Source of the DNA: CAWKEY01 sp963696315
GTDB taxonomy: Bacteria; Pseudomonadota; Gammaproteobacteria; Methylococcales; Methylomonadaceae
Direction of reading: 5' to 3'
DNA length: 64,000 nt
NCBI GenBank assembly: GCA_963696315.1
Contig: CAVOJU010000002.1
Location: 59,743 to 123,742 of the forward strand
Made by a program: the position numbers and the translations under genes. Below the pieces are notes generated by a model. The model was not told the DNA's origin and did no database searches. It was given only the letters and a program-made list of their open reading frames with translations. Of this stretch, positions 63,330-64,000 are shown piece after piece. Numbering within the stretch: position 1 is the first letter of the stretch; each line of letters begins with the position of its first letter.

Positions 63330-64000
63330 CGATTTCCGTTATAAATGCATCGAAAAGTACTGTCCTGATTGCCAGTGTTTTGGTTATGTTCAGCCTATTA
63401 ATGCCTGATAGGGTTTATGCGGATGGGGACAATGTCCAGTTTGTTCCGGGTGAAGTTATGGTTAAGTTTAGAAACAAAACTGAGCCAGATGAGTTGCTGT
63501 CTCGCGCCATCCAGTCAAGTCCTCCGGATATTGAAATCTTGACGCCAGTTGCCGGTCTTCTATCAGGCAAAACCGGAATCCCGTTAAAGATAAAACAGAT
63601 ATTGAGCGGTGGCTGGATACTATTGGCCGTTGATCGGATAAGCTTGTAGCCCAGTCGGTAACCAGGCTTCGTGAACGCGACGCTATCACCGATGTACAGT
63701 TAAAGGCTCACGAATTGCAGAATATCTGCTTAGCGTACCTGACATCAAAGGGATTGATATCACTTTTCGATCAAGTAGTTTCGAGCATAAAGCGGTCAAT
63801 AAAATACTCGCAGGTAAAGCTGATGACAGCTTCGCAAAGCTTGTCCAGACATTGGCCAAAAGTCTGGATTTACCCTTGCAGGGCAAAGTGGATTCACAGG
63901 CACATTTGATCCTTCAAGTAGACATCCGGGAACTTACTGTCGCAATGGATAAACGGCTCAGGGATTTGTCCGAAGTAATCGATTCGGTTCAATTGAACTA
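63326..64000 (+). pseudogene. Exported protein with protease-propeptide-like start; frameshifted and cut by window edge
   Basis: The ATG overlaps the exosortase stop. A signal peptide (STVLIASVLVMFSLLMPDRV) is followed by FVPGEVMVKFRNKTEPDELL, similar to the propeptide start of the S8 protease upstream. The frame stops at 63649, but the adjacent frame continues DKLVAQSVTRLRERDAITDV, and after another shift near 63700 reads RIAEYLLSVPDIKGIDITFR, then HKAVNKILAGKADDSFAKLV and TVAMDKRLRDLSEVIDSVQL to the window end without a stop. Removing about two indels gives one protein. It could be a broken gene or sequencing error; function unknown. Confidence 0.55.

Noticed and set aside
1..64000. tRNA or rRNA genes
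   Set aside because: No cloverleaf with a T-loop motif (GGTTCRANTCC) in a fitting context was found; GTTCGAA-like matches such as at about 7591 are isolated.

Overview
The window looks like chromosomal DNA of a gammaproteobacterium. The supporting gene orders are rho/trxA with divergent rhlB, yrfG next to nudE, and mutY overlapping yggX. Gene content (exosortase/CTERM protein, aryl-polyene-type locus, cellulose operon, Bat operon) would fit a Methylococcales-like organism, but no methane-oxidation gene is present, so that is inference only. No tRNA, rRNA or CRISPR array was recognised.

Layout. 0-7.6 kb: truncated dynamin-like GTPase; leftward aroG - thiS/thiG fusion - trmB; rightward tonB - exbB - exbD; a DedA protein. 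7.6-9.8 kb: decayed small gene, an AP2-like protein, a 2-Cys peroxiredoxin. 9.9-17.9 kb: housekeeping block of asmA-family gene, mutY, yggX, rho, trxA, rhlB (frameshifted), yrfG, nudE. 17.9-24.8 kb: leftward Bat-type operon (moxR, DUF58, DUF4381, batA, batB-TPR fusion, batD). 24.8-29.7 kb: a perfect inverted pair of DnaA boxes, a DUF4124 protein, an SDR, a CPXCG protein, and a Wzx-like flippase flanked by two related small exported proteins.

29.8-41.1 kb is an aryl-polyene-type (APE) lipid locus in two converging halves. The rightward half holds ketosynthase, dehydratase and ketoreductase. The leftward half holds a ketosynthase-like chain-length factor, ACP, COG4648 membrane protein, AMP ligase fused to a dehydratase, ammonia-lyase, LolA-like protein and MMPL exporter. 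At the positions where an acyltransferase, a second ACP, a glycosyltransferase/acyltransferase, a thioesterase and a second ketosynthase are expected, only gene ends remain, and the AMP ligase is frameshifted at a C6 run. The locus appears to be decaying. A separate GT2 and LPLAT pair lies beyond it (41.4-43.3 kb), followed by a TRL-like lipoprotein and a frameshifted NodB-type deacetylase.

45.8-58.2 kb is a c-di-GMP/cellulose region: a MASE1-PAS-GGDEF-EAL protein facing a leftward bcsA-bcsB-bcsZ-bcsC operon. BcsA carries a recent 39-residue tandem duplication of its PilZ c-di-GMP-binding segment. 58.8-60.8 kb: an ISKra4-type insertion sequence sitting inside an already decayed VOC/HPPD-like dioxygenase gene. 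60.9-64.0 kb: an S8 protease with a CTERM-like tail, an exosortase, and a third exported protein that begins like a protease propeptide. The last one is frameshifted and runs off the window.

Several otherwise good genes (rhlB, AMP ligase, deacetylase, last gene) carry single-base frameshifts, so some residual indel error in the sequence is possible. The multi-codon internal deletions in the APE locus cannot be explained that way.
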